In this document: piece by piece, positions 52,330 through 61,802 of the stretch
Numbering within the stretch: the stretch's first letter is position 1
Layout: each line of letters begins with the position of its first letter
Source of the DNA: Chitinophaga oryzae
Lineage (GTDB): Bacteria > Bacteroidota > Bacteroidia > Chitinophagales > Chitinophagaceae
Direction of reading: 5' to 3'
DNA length: 64,000 nucleotides
Assembly: GCF_012516375.2 (NCBI RefSeq)
Contig: NZ_CP051204.2
Coordinates: 1,674,001 to 1,738,000, forward strand
The notes under the pieces: model-generated
What the model was told of the DNA's origin: nothing
Database searches by the model: none
Seen by the model: the letters and a program-made list of their open reading frames with translations, nothing else
Translations under genes and position numbers: made by a program

Positions 52330-53454
52330 ATGAAACTTTTCGACGTTTATCCTGTAAACGATATCATTATAGACAAAGCCGCCGGTTCCAACGTATGGGA
52401 CGATAAAGGCACCGAATACCTGGACCTGTACGGCGGTCATGCTGTTATCTCCATCGGTCATACCCACCCGCACTATGTAAAAAGGCTGACCGACCAGCTG
52501 CATAAGGTAGGCTTCTATTCCAACTCCGTGAAGATGCCGCTGCAGGAAGAGCTGGCTGCCTTGCTGGGCAAAGTGTCCGGCAAAGCCGACTATCAGCTGT
52601 TCCTGTGCAACTCCGGCGCCGAAGCCAACGAGAACGCGCTGAAACTGGCGTCTTTCTATAACGGTAAAAAGAAAGTGATCGCTTTCCGCAAAGCATTCCA
52701 CGGACGGACTTCCCTCGCCGTGGCAGCCACCGACAACCCGAAGATCGTAGCGCCGGTGAACGAGACCGACAATGTAGTGTTCCTGCCATGGGAAGACGAA
52801 GCTGCACTGGAAGCCGCTTTTAAACAACATGAAGTATCTTCTGTTATCATTGAAGGTATCCAGGGCGTAGGCGGCATCAACGTAGCCAGCGAGTCTTTCC
52901 TGCGGAAGATCCGGAGCCTGTGCGATGCGCACAACGCCGTTTTTATCGCTGACTCCGTACAATGCGGTTATGGCAGAAGCGGTAAATTCTTCTCCCACGA
53001 TTTTGCCGGTGTGGATGCTGATATCTATTCCATGGCAAAAGGCATGGGTAACGGTTTCCCGATAGGCGGCATTATCGTCTCCCCGAAATTCAAAGCAGTA
53101 CATGGTATGCTGGGCACCACTTTTGGAGGTAACCACCTGGCCTGTGCAGCAGCCCTCGCGGTACTGGAAACGATCGAAAGCGAAAAGCTGATCGACAACG
53201 CCGCCAGCGTAGGCGCTTACCTGATGGAAGAGCTGCGGAAGTTCTCCCAGGTAAAAGAAGTAAGGGGCCGCGGTCTGATGATCGGTATCGAGATGCCGGA
53301 AGAACTGGCCCATGTAAGAAAGAACCTGCTGGGCGTTCATAAGATCTTTACCGGAGAAGCCAAGCCGAACGTGATTCGGTTGCTGCCTTCCCTGGCATTG
53401 ACCAAAGCCCATGCAGATCAGTTTTTGGAAGCGTTTAGAAAAGAAGTCAAATAG
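52330..53454 (+). CDS. argD: N-acylornithine aminotransferase
   Basis: 374 residues of class III PLP aminotransferase. PLP lysine in YSMAKGMGNGFPIGG; cofactor segments CNSGAEANENALKLA and the Asp of FIADSVQCGYGRSG. Converts acylglutamate semialdehyde to N-acylornithine with glutamate. The argF' gene begins 5 bases downstream. Confidence 0.95.
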   Translation: MKLFDVYPVNDIIIDKAAGSNVWDDKGTEYLDLYGGHAVISIGHTHPHYVKRLTDQLHKVGFYSNSVKMPLQEELAALLGKVSGKADYQLFLCNSGAEANENALKLASFYNGKKKVIAFRKAFHGRTSLAVAATDNPKIVAPVNETDNVVFLPWEDEAALEAAFKQHEVSSVIIEGIQGVGGINVASESFLRKIRSLCDAHNAVFIADSVQCGYGRSGKFFSHDFAGVDADIYSMAKGMGNGFPIGGIIVSPKFKAVHGMLGTTFGGNHLACAAALAVLETIESEKLIDNAASVGAYLMEELRKFSQVKEVRGRGLMIGIEMPEELAHVRKNLLGVHKIFTGEAKPNVIRLLPSLALTKAHADQFLEAFRKEVK

Positions 53455-53459
53455 CAATA

Positions 53460-54410
53460 ATGAAGCAATTTATTTCAACAGCAGATGTGCCCAGTGTCCC
53501 GCGGTTGGTGGACATTGCCATGAACTACAAGAAAGATCCTTTCATCGATAAGGAATTGGGAAAAAACAAAACGTTGGGAATGATCTTCCTGAATCCCAGT
53601 TTGCGAACACGCTTAAGTACACAGGTAGCTGCTAAAAACCTGGGTATGGAAGCGGTGGTGTTCAACATCGATAAAGAAGGATGGGCGCTGGAGATGAATG
53701 ACGGGGTAGTGATGAATGGTAATACCACCGAACACGTAAAAGAAGCTGCCGCCGTAATGGGACAGTACTTCGATATACTGGCTATCCGCACCTTCCCGGG
53801 GTTGAAAGATAAACAAGAAGACTATACGGAGAAATATATCAACCAGTTCATTAAATACGCAGGCGTACCGGTGGTGAGCCTGGAAAGCGCTACCCTGCAT
53901 CCTTTGCAGAGCCTGACCGATGTGATCACCATCAAGGAAAACTGGCAGCAGCCCCGCAAGCCGAAAGTGGTGATGACCTGGGCACCGCACGTAAAAGCGC
54001 TGCCGCAGGCCGTTCCCAACTCTTTCGCCCAGTGGATGAACGCATGGGGCGAAGTGGATTTTGTGATCGCTCATCCCGAAGGGTATGAGCTGGACGAAAA
54101 ATTCTCCGGCAACGCCCGTATCGAATACAACCAGGACAAAGCCCTGGAAGGCGCTGACTTCGTGTATGTGAAAAACTGGTCTTCCTACAGGGACTATGGT
54201 AAGATCACCTGCACTGACCCCAGCTGGATGGTGACCAACGATAAACTCAAACACACCAATACCGCCAAAGTAATGCACTGTCTGCCGGTGAGAAGAAATG
54301 TGGTGATTGCGGACGAAGTGCTGGACGGGCCTCAGTCCATCGTGATCCCTGAAGCGGGCAACCGTGTATGGGCTGCCCAGGCGGTATTAAGCGAAATATT
54401 GAAAGGATAA
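53460..54410 (+). CDS. argF': N-acylornithine transcarbamylase, probably succinyl-specific
   Basis: 316 residues of the AOTCase/SOTCase branch. Carbamoyl-phosphate motif NPSLRTRLSTQ, HPLQSLTD, and the family end HCLPVRRNVVIADEVLD. From memory, Glu92 in the Xanthomonas enzyme selects acetylornithine and Pro90 in the Bacteroides fragilis enzyme selects succinylornithine, with small residues also favouring succinyl. Here the equivalent position is Thr90 (NGNTTEH), so N-succinylornithine is the better guess. The operon thus makes N-acyl-citrulline before ArgE deacylates it. It overlaps nothing; argB starts 2 bases after its stop. Confidence 0.9.
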   Translation: MKQFISTADVPSVPRLVDIAMNYKKDPFIDKELGKNKTLGMIFLNPSLRTRLSTQVAAKNLGMEAVVFNIDKEGWALEMNDGVVMNGNTTEHVKEAAAVMGQYFDILAIRTFPGLKDKQEDYTEKYINQFIKYAGVPVVSLESATLHPLQSLTDVITIKENWQQPRKPKVVMTWAPHVKALPQAVPNSFAQWMNAWGEVDFVIAHPEGYELDEKFSGNARIEYNQDKALEGADFVYVKNWSSYRDYGKITCTDPSWMVTNDKLKHTNTAKVMHCLPVRRNVVIADEVLDGPQSIVIPEAGNRVWAAQAVLSEILKG

Positions 54411-54412
54411 TC

Positions 54413-55201
54413 ATGATTGACCTGTTTATTATCAAGGTAGGCGGAAACGTTATTGATAACCCGGTATTGCTGCAGGCTTTCCTGGAGAAGTTTGCCACCA
54501 TCCCCGGTAAAAAGATACTGATACACGGTGGCGGTAAAATCGCCACCCGTATCGGCGATCAGCTGGGCATCGAGTCTAAATATGTAGATGGCCGTCGTAT
54601 TACCGACGCCGCTACGATCGACGTGGTGACCATGGTATATGGCGGGCTGGTGAACAAGCAGCTGGTAGCTAAACTGCAGGCTGCGCAATGCAACGCCATC
54701 GGGCTTACCGGCGCAGACGCCAACATCATCCCGGCCACCAAAAGGCCGGTGAAAGAAATCGACTACGGTTTTGTAGGCGATGTAAAGCCGGAGATGGTGC
54801 AGACAACCGCGTTGAAAGCTTTGCTGGAAGCAGGACTCACGCCGGTATTTGCCCCGCTTACCCACGATGGTAACGGCCAGATGCTGAACACCAATGCAGA
54901 CACCATCGCCGCTTCGCTGGCTATAGCATTGTCTGCCAGCTACCAGGTGAGGCTGATCTACTGTTTCGAGAAAAAAGGCGTGCTGCATGATCCTAATGAT
55001 GACAATGCCGTCATCAACCTGATCAACAAAGATATCTACCAGCAGCTGCTGGCAGACAAGGTGCTGTCGGCCGGTATCCTGCCTAAACTGGAAAACGCCT
55101 TCTCCGCCATCAACAACGGCGTGAAGGAAGTGCTGATAGGACACGCCGACGATGTGCTGAGCAATACCACCGATACGGTAGCAGGCACTTTAATATGCTA
55201 G
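54413..55201 (+). CDS. argB: N-acylglutamate kinase
   Basis: About 262 residues from the ATG at 54413, 2 bases after argF'. Amino-acid-kinase fold with IIKVGGNVID, the phosphate loop IHGGGKIATRIGDQLG and NTNADTIAASLAIAL. It phosphorylates acylglutamate. The short N-terminus lacks the extra helix that forms arginine-sensitive hexamers in some species, so feedback inhibition by arginine may be weak; that is inference. Confidence 0.94.
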   Translation: MIDLFIIKVGGNVIDNPVLLQAFLEKFATIPGKKILIHGGGKIATRIGDQLGIESKYVDGRRITDAATIDVVTMVYGGLVNKQLVAKLQAAQCNAIGLTGADANIIPATKRPVKEIDYGFVGDVKPEMVQTTALKALLEAGLTPVFAPLTHDGNGQMLNTNADTIAASLAIALSASYQVRLIYCFEKKGVLHDPNDDNAVINLINKDIYQQLLADKVLSAGILPKLENAFSAINNGVKEVLIGHADDVLSNTTDTVAGTLIC

Positions 55202-55204
55202 TTT

Positions 55205-56269
55205 ATGTGGAACGAAAAATTATATGACGTGGCTGTGGCGCTGTTAAAACAGCTCATAGCCACGCCTTCTTTAAGCCGGGAGGAAGACGGTACCGCCCAG
55301 GTGATCAGCGACTTCCTGACCGCCATGGACATACCGCACGAACGGCATTTGAACAACGTGTGGGCGGTGAACAAACATTTTGATCCCGCCAAACGTAATA
55401 TCCTGTTGAATTCCCATCATGATACCGTGAAGCCTAATCCGCAATACACCCGCGACCCTTTTAGTCCGGATGTGGAAGACGGCAAGCTGTTCGGGCTGGG
55501 CAGTAACGACGCTGGCGGTTGCCTCGTAAGCCTGATCGCCACTTTCCTGCATTTCTATCACCGCACCGACCTGGAGTACAACTTTGTGCTGGCGGCTACT
55601 GCAGAAGAAGAGATCAGCGGCGCCAACGGTATTGAGAGTATTCTCGATAAACTGCCGGCCATCGACTTCGCCGTTGTGGGCGAGCCTACGCTGACGCAGC
55701 TGGCCATCGCCGAAAAAGGGTTGATGGTGCTGGACTGCACGGCTTACGGCAAGGCGGGCCATGCCGCACGGGAAGAAGGTGAGAATGCCTTGTATAAAGC
55801 GCTGCCGGACATTACCTGGTTCCGCGATTTCCGTTTCCCTAAAGAGTCGGAAACCTTGGGGCCGGTAAAAATGAGCGTGACGGTTATCAACACCTCCAAC
55901 AAGGCGCACAACGTAGTGCCGGCGGACTGCAGCTTCGTCGTGGACGTACGCGCTACCGACCAGTACACGCTGGAAGAGCTGCTGGAGATCATCCGTGCCA
56001 ATGTACAATGCGAGGTGAAGCCCCGTTCCATGCGGATGCGGCCTTCTTTTATTCCAATGGAGCACCCGTTTGTACAAGCGGGCATCACGCTGGGCAAGAC
56101 GTGGTACGGTTCACCCACCACATCCGACCAGGCGCTGATACCGGCGACCTCCGTGAAGATGGGGCCCGGCGATTCCGCCCGTTCACATACGGCAGATGAA
56201 TTCATCTACCTGGAAGAGATCAAAGCAGGTATCGATAGTTATATCCGGATATTGGAGATGATCCAGTAA
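55205..56269 (+). CDS. argE: M20-family deacylase (acyl-citrulline/ornithine deacylase)
   Basis: 354 residues of metallopeptidase family M20. Metal and catalytic residues: His-Asp in NSHHDTVKP, the Asp of GSNDAGGC, Glu-Glu in TAEEEISGANG, and the late His-rich segment. With argF' in the operon its natural substrate should be N-acyl-citrulline rather than N-acetylornithine. Starts 3 bases after argB. Confidence 0.9.
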   Translation: MWNEKLYDVAVALLKQLIATPSLSREEDGTAQVISDFLTAMDIPHERHLNNVWAVNKHFDPAKRNILLNSHHDTVKPNPQYTRDPFSPDVEDGKLFGLGSNDAGGCLVSLIATFLHFYHRTDLEYNFVLAATAEEEISGANGIESILDKLPAIDFAVVGEPTLTQLAIAEKGLMVLDCTAYGKAGHAAREEGENALYKALPDITWFRDFRFPKESETLGPVKMSVTVINTSNKAHNVVPADCSFVVDVRATDQYTLEELLEIIRANVQCEVKPRSMRMRPSFIPMEHPFVQAGITLGKTWYGSPTTSDQALIPATSVKMGPGDSARSHTADEFIYLEEIKAGIDSYIRILEMIQ

Positions 56270-56273
56270 TCCC

Positions 56274-56325
56274 GCGCACGCAAAGTTTTTAAGAGAGCAA
56301 AGAGCGCTAAGCAGTTGGCGTTTAC
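56274..56325. repeat. fragment related to the family 2 repeat
   Basis: Between argE and argH, CGCAAAGTTTTTAAGAG and GCGCTAAGCAG resemble parts of the family 2 element at 30640 but no hairpin partner is present, so it is a single arm or a decayed copy. Confidence 0.55.
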
Positions 56326-56340
56326 TATAAAAAATTTTTT

Positions 56341-57675
56341 ATGAAACTGTGGCAAAAAGATAAGGCATCGCTGGATGCCGTAGAGAAATTCACGGTGGGC
56401 AAAGACCGCGAAATGGATGCCTTCCTGGCGCCGTTCGATGTGCTGGGCTCTATGGCGCACATCACTATGCTGCAAAGCATCGGGCTGCTGGAAGCCGGTG
56501 AGCTGACTATCCTGAAGCAGGAGCTGAAGAAGATCTACCAGGATATCCAGGATGGTAATTTTGTGCTGGAAGAAGGCGTGGAGGATATTCACTCACAGGT
56601 GGAGCTGCTGCTGACCCGTCGCCTGGGTGAAGTAGGTAAAAAGATACACAGCGGCCGTTCCCGCAACGACCAGGTGCTGGTAGACCTGAAGCTGTTCCTC
56701 CGTCACGAGTTGCAGATGATGGTGTCTTCCGTGAAAGCGCTGTTCGACCTGTTACAACAGAAAAGCGAAGCATACAAAGATCACCTGATCCCTGGGTATA
56801 CGCACCTGCAGATCGCCATGCCTTCTTCTTTCGGATTGTGGTTTGGCGCTTATGCGGAGAGCCTCGTCGATGATCTCACCATGCTGCAGGGGGCTTATAA
56901 AGTGGTGAACAAAAATCCGCTCGGCTCCGCTGCCGGTTATGGTTCTTCGTTCCCCCTGGACCGTGAGATGACCACTCGTTTGCTTGGTTTCGACACGCTT
57001 AACTATAACGTGGTATATGCCCAGATGGGGCGCGGTAAAACTGAAAAGATCGTGTCTTTCGCGCTGGCCGGCATCGCTGCTACCATCGCCAAAATGGCCA
57101 TGGACGCGTGCCTGTTCATGAACCAGAATTTCGGCTTTATCAGCTTCCCGGATGAACTGACCACCGGTTCCAGCATCATGCCGCACAAGAAGAACCCGGA
57201 CGTATGGGAATTGATCCGCTCTCATGGCAATAAGTTGCAGGCGCTGCCCAACGAAATCGCCATGATGATCACCAACCTGCCTTCCGGTTACCACCGCGAT
57301 CTGCAATTGCTGAAAGAGAACCTGTTCCCCGCTTTCCAGACGCTGCGCGACTGCATCGATATGAGTCGCCTTATGCTGGAGAATATCCGCATCAAAGAAA
57401 ATATCCTCGATGATGACAAGTACCAGTACCTGTTCAGCGTGGAAGTGGTGAACAACCTGGTGCTGCAAGGCACGCCTTTCCGCGAGGCTTACAAGCAGGT
57501 AGGCATGGACATTGAGCATGGTACTTTCTCGCCGTCCAGGGAGGTGAAACACACCCATGCCGGCAGCATCGGTAACCTGTGCACCGCGCAGATAGCCGCG
57601 CAGATGGACGCGGTGATCAAAGGGTTTCCGTTTGAGGCGGTGGAGAAAGCGATAAGGGAATTGCTGGAGAAGTAA
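56341..57675 (+). CDS. argH: argininosuccinate lyase
   Basis: 444 residues of the fumarase/aspartase superfamily. Motifs: SGRSRNDQVLVDLKLFLR, GYTHLQIAMP with the catalytic His, and the signature GSSIMPHKKNPDVWE with the catalytic Ser. It splits argininosuccinate into arginine and fumarate, the last step. Separated from argE by 71 bases that hold a fragment of repeat; a terminator follows. Confidence 0.96.
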   Translation: MKLWQKDKASLDAVEKFTVGKDREMDAFLAPFDVLGSMAHITMLQSIGLLEAGELTILKQELKKIYQDIQDGNFVLEEGVEDIHSQVELLLTRRLGEVGKKIHSGRSRNDQVLVDLKLFLRHELQMMVSSVKALFDLLQQKSEAYKDHLIPGYTHLQIAMPSSFGLWFGAYAESLVDDLTMLQGAYKVVNKNPLGSAAGYGSSFPLDREMTTRLLGFDTLNYNVVYAQMGRGKTEKIVSFALAGIAATIAKMAMDACLFMNQNFGFISFPDELTTGSSIMPHKKNPDVWELIRSHGNKLQALPNEIAMMITNLPSGYHRDLQLLKENLFPAFQTLRDCIDMSRLMLENIRIKENILDDDKYQYLFSVEVVNNLVLQGTPFREAYKQVGMDIEHGTFSPSREVKHTHAGSIGNLCTAQIAAQMDAVIKGFPFEAVEKAIRELLEK

Positions 57676-57699
57676 AGTTGTCTTGATGGGAAAATAGTG

Positions 57700-57735
57700 A
57701 CCCTCTTCGTGATATGCGGAGAGGGTTTTTTATTT
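57700..57735 (+). terminator. terminator of the arg operon
   Basis: ACCCTCTTCG (57700-57709) pairs with CGGAGAGGGT (57717-57726) except for the central TT/GA positions, followed by a long T-rich run. Confidence 0.82.
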
Positions 57736-57757
57736 TCGGAGTGTGTTGGATTTTACC

Positions 57758-58264
57758 ATGAATACCAAATTATCATTGAATATCGGCGGTTTGCTGGCTG
57801 CACTTTCAGCCTGGGTTATTTTTGCCGATTGTTGTAAGTCGCCTTGTGAGGCATTCCTGGAAAAGTATAGTAGGGAAGATTTTTCCTCATTCAGAAATAA
57901 GTACATATTGAATCGAGGCATAGATCACAGCGATCATTCGTCGATACTGTTTGTTTATGATGAAAGGGATGATGGTCCTTATCTGGTTAAGGTTAACCGT
58001 GTATCCGGAAAAATTGTGGGGACGAGCACGCATCTGATGAAGGACGCCAGTAATCCGGACAGTGTTTTTAAACAGCAATTAGCCATGAAGTTTATTCAGT
58101 ACCATGTAGATGGTTTAGATGTGGACAGTACCGGTAATGTGTTTGTCTGGATAACACATGATCAGCCGGATTTGATAAGGGTGGCTGGGAAAATGGATAT
58201 GCCAGTTTTTGATGAAAAGCACTATCGGGAGGCGAAAGATAACTGGTATGTCAATAAAGAATAA
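57758..58264 (+). CDS. small exported protein, unknown function
   Basis: About 168 residues from the ATG at 57758. The hydrophobic N-terminus (LLAALSAWVIFADCC) is a signal peptide, possibly with a lipobox-like Cys. The rest has mixed strands (SILFVYDERDDGPYLVKVNRVSGKIVG, TGNVFVWITHDQPDLIRV), like a small beta-propeller fragment, and no family is recognised. It is the first gene of the AT-richer island and precedes the RHS gene by 168 bases in the same direction. Confidence 0.6.
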   Translation: MNTKLSLNIGGLLAALSAWVIFADCCKSPCEAFLEKYSREDFSSFRNKYILNRGIDHSDHSSILFVYDERDDGPYLVKVNRVSGKIVGTSTHLMKDASNPDSVFKQQLAMKFIQYHVDGLDVDSTGNVFVWITHDQPDLIRVAGKMDMPVFDEKHYREAKDNWYVNKE

Positions 58265-58432
58265 TCAATAATCAATCTTTGAAAAGACGTTATAAATGCA
58301 TACCTTAGATCTGTATTGTGTAACCCGAATCTGTGAAAAGACAAGACCAAAATTCAGCGATAACCCGTTTTCCAGACCTATGAGTTGTTCCCGGATATAT
58401 CGTTTTTAAAAGTGATTTTTAGAAAGTAGTTT

Positions 58433-59622
58433 ATGTTACCTATGAAGTGTTTGTTAAGAAAATGCCTGCTTGTACTGTTGTGTTTATATGTGGGTATAGA
58501 TACAAAAGCGCAGAGTGATGTTTCCCAGATCAATTCTTATGCAACGCCGCCACCTCCGAATGCTGCGGCCCTGGCACGTTATGGAGAGATCCCGGTTAAC
58601 CAGTATACAGGTATTCCTTCGATAGATATACCCTTGTTCACCGCAGGAAGCGGGCAACTAAAAATTCCTTTGTCGTTAAGTTATCATGCAGGTGGTATCC
58701 GGGTGGATGAAATAGCTTCCCGTACCGGTCTTGGCTGGACGTTGAATGCTGGCGGCTGTGTAACGAGGACTGTGCGTGGTATTGCAGATGAAAAGAGTCT
58801 CGGTTATAATAATATCCAGCAACAGGGAAAGCCATTGCCGGGTTATGGCGCAACCGAGGCTGGTGATGTTTATCTTAAAAGGATCGCCACTGGTTTGGAG
58901 GATGGAGAGGCTGATTTATATTTTTTCAATTTCAACGGCCGTGCGGGGAGATATGCCCATTTTGCCAATGGCTACCAGACCATACCCTATTCCAAATTGC
59001 AGATTAGCGATTTACCGGCTTTTTCGAAGAAGATCGTCGATGAAAACGGTTATGTCTATGAATTCACGGCAGAAGAGGTGGTGACAACTTCCTATACTTA
59101 CAGTGAAGGTGAGCAGTCATGTCCGCAAGCCTGGTATATTACTAAAATGCTTTCACCTGATGGCCGGGACTCCATTGTTTTTAGCTATGAAAAACGGCTA
59201 TACCAACTTCCAACGATGGAGGTATCAGAGACGAGGAAAATTTGTTATTCATTGGGCGGCGTACCTGACAGAACTGAGCATACTTCCTGCTATCAGTCTG
59301 TTCATGGCCAGTACCTGAATACTATCACCGGGAAGGATTTCCGCATCAGGTTCTATTACTCCGGCAGGGTGGATACAGATGATCGTAAAGTAGACTCTGT
59401 TGTCTATGTGGATAAATCCGAAAACAGGCTTCGTAAGTTTCAGTTCAACTATAATTATTATACCCGTGGTAACAAGCTGCGATTGGATTCCGTTATTGAG
59501 TACGATGGTAATGGTCGAAGCCATCCACCCTATAAACTTACCTACAATCGGGAAAATGAGTTACCGTTACTTAATTCTTCTTCACAGGATCATTGGGGAT
59601 ATTACAATGGTAAAGGAGGTTC
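58433..59622 (+). pseudogene. RHS/YD-repeat protein, N-terminal part, broken by an IS3 element
   Basis: About 397 residues before the insertion. It has a signal peptide (to DTKAQ) and the N-terminal region typical of large Bacteroidota RHS-like proteins: PNAAALARYGEIPVNQYTGIPSIDIPLFTAG, LSYHAGGIRVDEIASRTGLGWTLNAGG, SPDGRDSIVFSYEK. It ends QDHWGYYNGKGGSES at 59622 and the frame then runs 10 codons into the IS to a stop at 59651-59653. Whole proteins are usually around a thousand residues, so the central YD-repeat region is missing. Confidence 0.88.
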
Positions 59623-59684
59623 TGAAAGCTTCCCATTAAAACGTAACGGTTAAAAATATCGAATAATCGTTAAATTTAATGGGT

Positions 59685-59951
59685 ATGAAAAAATCAAAAT
59701 TTACAGAAAGCCAGATTATTGGGATTCTAAATGGCCAGGAATCAGGCAAATCGGTAGCCGACATCTGTCGTGATCATGGAATAAGCCAGGCGACATTTTA
59801 TCAGTGGAAGTCGAAATACTCCGGGCTTGAAGTCAATCAGTTAAAGAAACTGAAGGATCTGGAGTCGGAACTTGCCCAGTACAAAAAAATAGTAGCGGAA
59901 CAAGCCTTTCAGATCACCGTAATGAAAGATGTCATAGAAAAAAAGCTCTAA
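59685..59951 (+). CDS. IS A orfA, helix-turn-helix transposase subunit
   Basis: About 88 residues (a second ATG at 59679 is possible): HTH_Tnp_1 domain KKSKFTESQIIGILNGQE, HGISQATFYQWKSKYSG, then a leucine-zipper-like helix (LKKLKDLESELAQYKKI). The 3' end holds A AAA AAG (59939-59945), the classic -1 frameshift signal for making the OrfAB transposase. Confidence 0.93.
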   Translation: MKKSKFTESQIIGILNGQESGKSVADICRDHGISQATFYQWKSKYSGLEVNQLKKLKDLESELAQYKKIVAEQAFQITVMKDVIEKKL

Positions 59952-59971
59952 CGCCTGCAGATAAGCGTGAG

Positions 59972-60841
59972 TTGGTGGATTATGCCCGTGATAGCCATAA
60001 AATGAGTATCCGGCAGGCGTTAAGATTGTTTCAAATCCATCCTTCTGTTTACTATTATAAACCATTGCCAGACGGTGACGAAGATATTCGGGAGAAATTA
60101 TCTGAATTGTCGCAATTGCATAATCGCTGGGGATTCTGGATGATGCACCATTATCTGCGTAATCTGAACCACAAATGGAATCACAAGCGGGTATACAGGG
60201 TCTATACAGAGATGGGACTCAATATGAGGCGTAAGCATAAAAAACGCCTACCAGCAAGAATAATGGAGCCATTGCTACAGCCTCTCAGACCTAATATAAC
60301 CTGGTCCATGGATTTTATGCATGACACACTAAGCAATGGTGTTACTTTCAGATCATTTAATATCATCGATGACTATAACAGAGAGGCTCTAAACATCACT
60401 ATTGATACCAGCTTAACCAGCAAGCGTATTATCAGGCAGCTGGACCAATTGATTGCCTGGCGTGGACAACCGTTAAAGATCAGAGTCGATAATGGGCCGG
60501 AGTTTGTTGCTGAAGCACTCTCTCAATGGGCTGAGATCCGATGTGTCGAACTCAAATTCATCCAGAAGGGTAAACCTTTCCAGAATGGTTATATGGAGCG
60601 CTTCAATAGAAGCTACCGCGAGGAAGTATTGGATGCATTTTGTTTTACCCGCCTGGGGGAAGCTCAAATACTTTCAAACGCCTGGATGTGGGTGTACAAC
60701 AACCAAAGACCACACAAGGCACTGGGTTACAGATCGCCAATAGATTTTCTATGTCGGCATCAAAAAACCAACACATTTCCTACTCTTCAAAAAGATGAAG
60801 GATTTGAGTGGGAAACCTTAGTTGAAAACGTTACTGTCTGA
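59972..60841 (+). CDS. IS A orfB, DDE transposase
   Basis: 289 residues in the -1 frame relative to orfA; the frame is open from the slippery site, so the working product is the fusion. Catalytic triad: Asp in TWSMDFMHD, Asp in IRVDNGPEF, Glu in QNGYMERFNRSYRE (about 35 residues after the second Asp). It looks intact, so the element could still be mobile. Confidence 0.94.
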   Translation: MVDYARDSHKMSIRQALRLFQIHPSVYYYKPLPDGDEDIREKLSELSQLHNRWGFWMMHHYLRNLNHKWNHKRVYRVYTEMGLNMRRKHKKRLPARIMEPLLQPLRPNITWSMDFMHDTLSNGVTFRSFNIIDDYNREALNITIDTSLTSKRIIRQLDQLIAWRGQPLKIRVDNGPEFVAEALSQWAEIRCVELKFIQKGKPFQNGYMERFNRSYREEVLDAFCFTRLGEAQILSNAWMWVYNNQRPHKALGYRSPIDFLCRHQKTNTFPTLQKDEGFEWETLVENVTV

Positions 60842-60853
60842 GGGAAGCTTTCA

Positions 60854-61786
60854 GAAGAGACGCATTATTATCCTTTTGGGCTGACGATGGCGGGGATATC
60901 TTCTAATGCGCTGGCAGGAAGTAAGTATCAGGAGAATAGGCTGAAGTATAATGGAAAAGAGTTGCAGCGTAAGGAGTTTGGGGATGGAAGCGGGTTAGAG
61001 TGGTATGATTATGGAGCGAGGATGTATGATGCGCAGATAGGGAGATTTGGTAAGATTGACAGATATGCAAAGCTAGCGGAGGATTTTTCTCCTTATCATT
61101 ATGCTAATAATAATCCTCTTTTGTACATTGATATTAATGGTGATTCTGTAGTACCTGTTAATCAGGTTAGCTGGCCTAATTTTGATACAAAGAATAATGA
61201 AATTGGTTTAAATCCGGTCACGATTACCCCTAATTCGGGATCAGATCAATCAAGTAGTGGTACAGCAAATACTATAGCTTCTTCTTCAAGTTGGTACACG
61301 TGGGGCGGCAGAGGAAATTATATATATGGAAATACCACTTCTGTATTGGAAACGCTACCTGGTACATTTAGAATTACTAATGGAGTTCAAAGAAAATTTA
61401 GTCCTAAATATTATAATAGTGGCTGGATAGGTGGAAGTAAAGCAGGTATTAAAACGTACAAGGTTGCTAGGTGGGCGAAAGTAGGAGGAGTGTTAAGTTT
61501 GGCGATAGGAACGGCTATGGATATTAAAGCCGTCGACAATTATTATAAGAAAGGTGCTGATGATCCTAATTCAACACATCCTGCAAAAGCGGGATTGAAT
61601 TTAGGTATGGGCCTTTATGGGTTGTATTATAATCCTCTGGCAGCAGGTGTTTATTTTGGCGTGGATTCTTTTTATCCTGGTGGTTGGCCAGGTTATACGG
61701 ATAATTATGAGCAGTTGCTGAATGCTAATCAGCAGATATTGGGAGATGGGTTTATAACAGCTCCGTTCGGAGCATTAAAGCAATAA
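60854..61786 (+). pseudogene. RHS protein, C-terminal part: core end plus variable tail
   Basis: The frame is open from the IS edge: [14 protein letters not shown] leads into the RHS-associated core end ([58 protein letters not shown]). After it come about 210 residues of variable tail, the place where polymorphic toxins sit, with Ser/Thr/Gly-rich parts, a hydrophobic Gly-rich segment ([24 protein letters not shown]) and SFYPGGWPG. No known toxin motif. A short membrane-protein gene follows 17 bases downstream, as an immunity gene would. ATG at 60887 exists but is unlikely to give a functional protein. Confidence 0.82.
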
Positions 61787-61802
61787 TGGTTAATTTGAGT
61801 TT

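Larger units (their letters stand above)
59623..60853 (+). mobile_element. IS3-family insertion sequence A (1231 bases)
   Basis: Bounded by inverted repeats TGAAAGCTTCCC (left, 59623-59634) and GGGAAGCTTTCA (right, 60842-60853), with further partial matches inward (GTAACG). It carries orfA and orfB in the IS3 arrangement joined by a -1 slippery site. Flanks are TTC on the left and GAA on the right, so there is no direct target duplication; a deletion or recombination after insertion is likely. Confidence 0.92.

Noticed and set aside
59679..59684. orfA of IS A starting at the first of two ATGs
   Set aside because: Both are possible; the second gives the family-typical MKKSKFTE N-terminus and was chosen.
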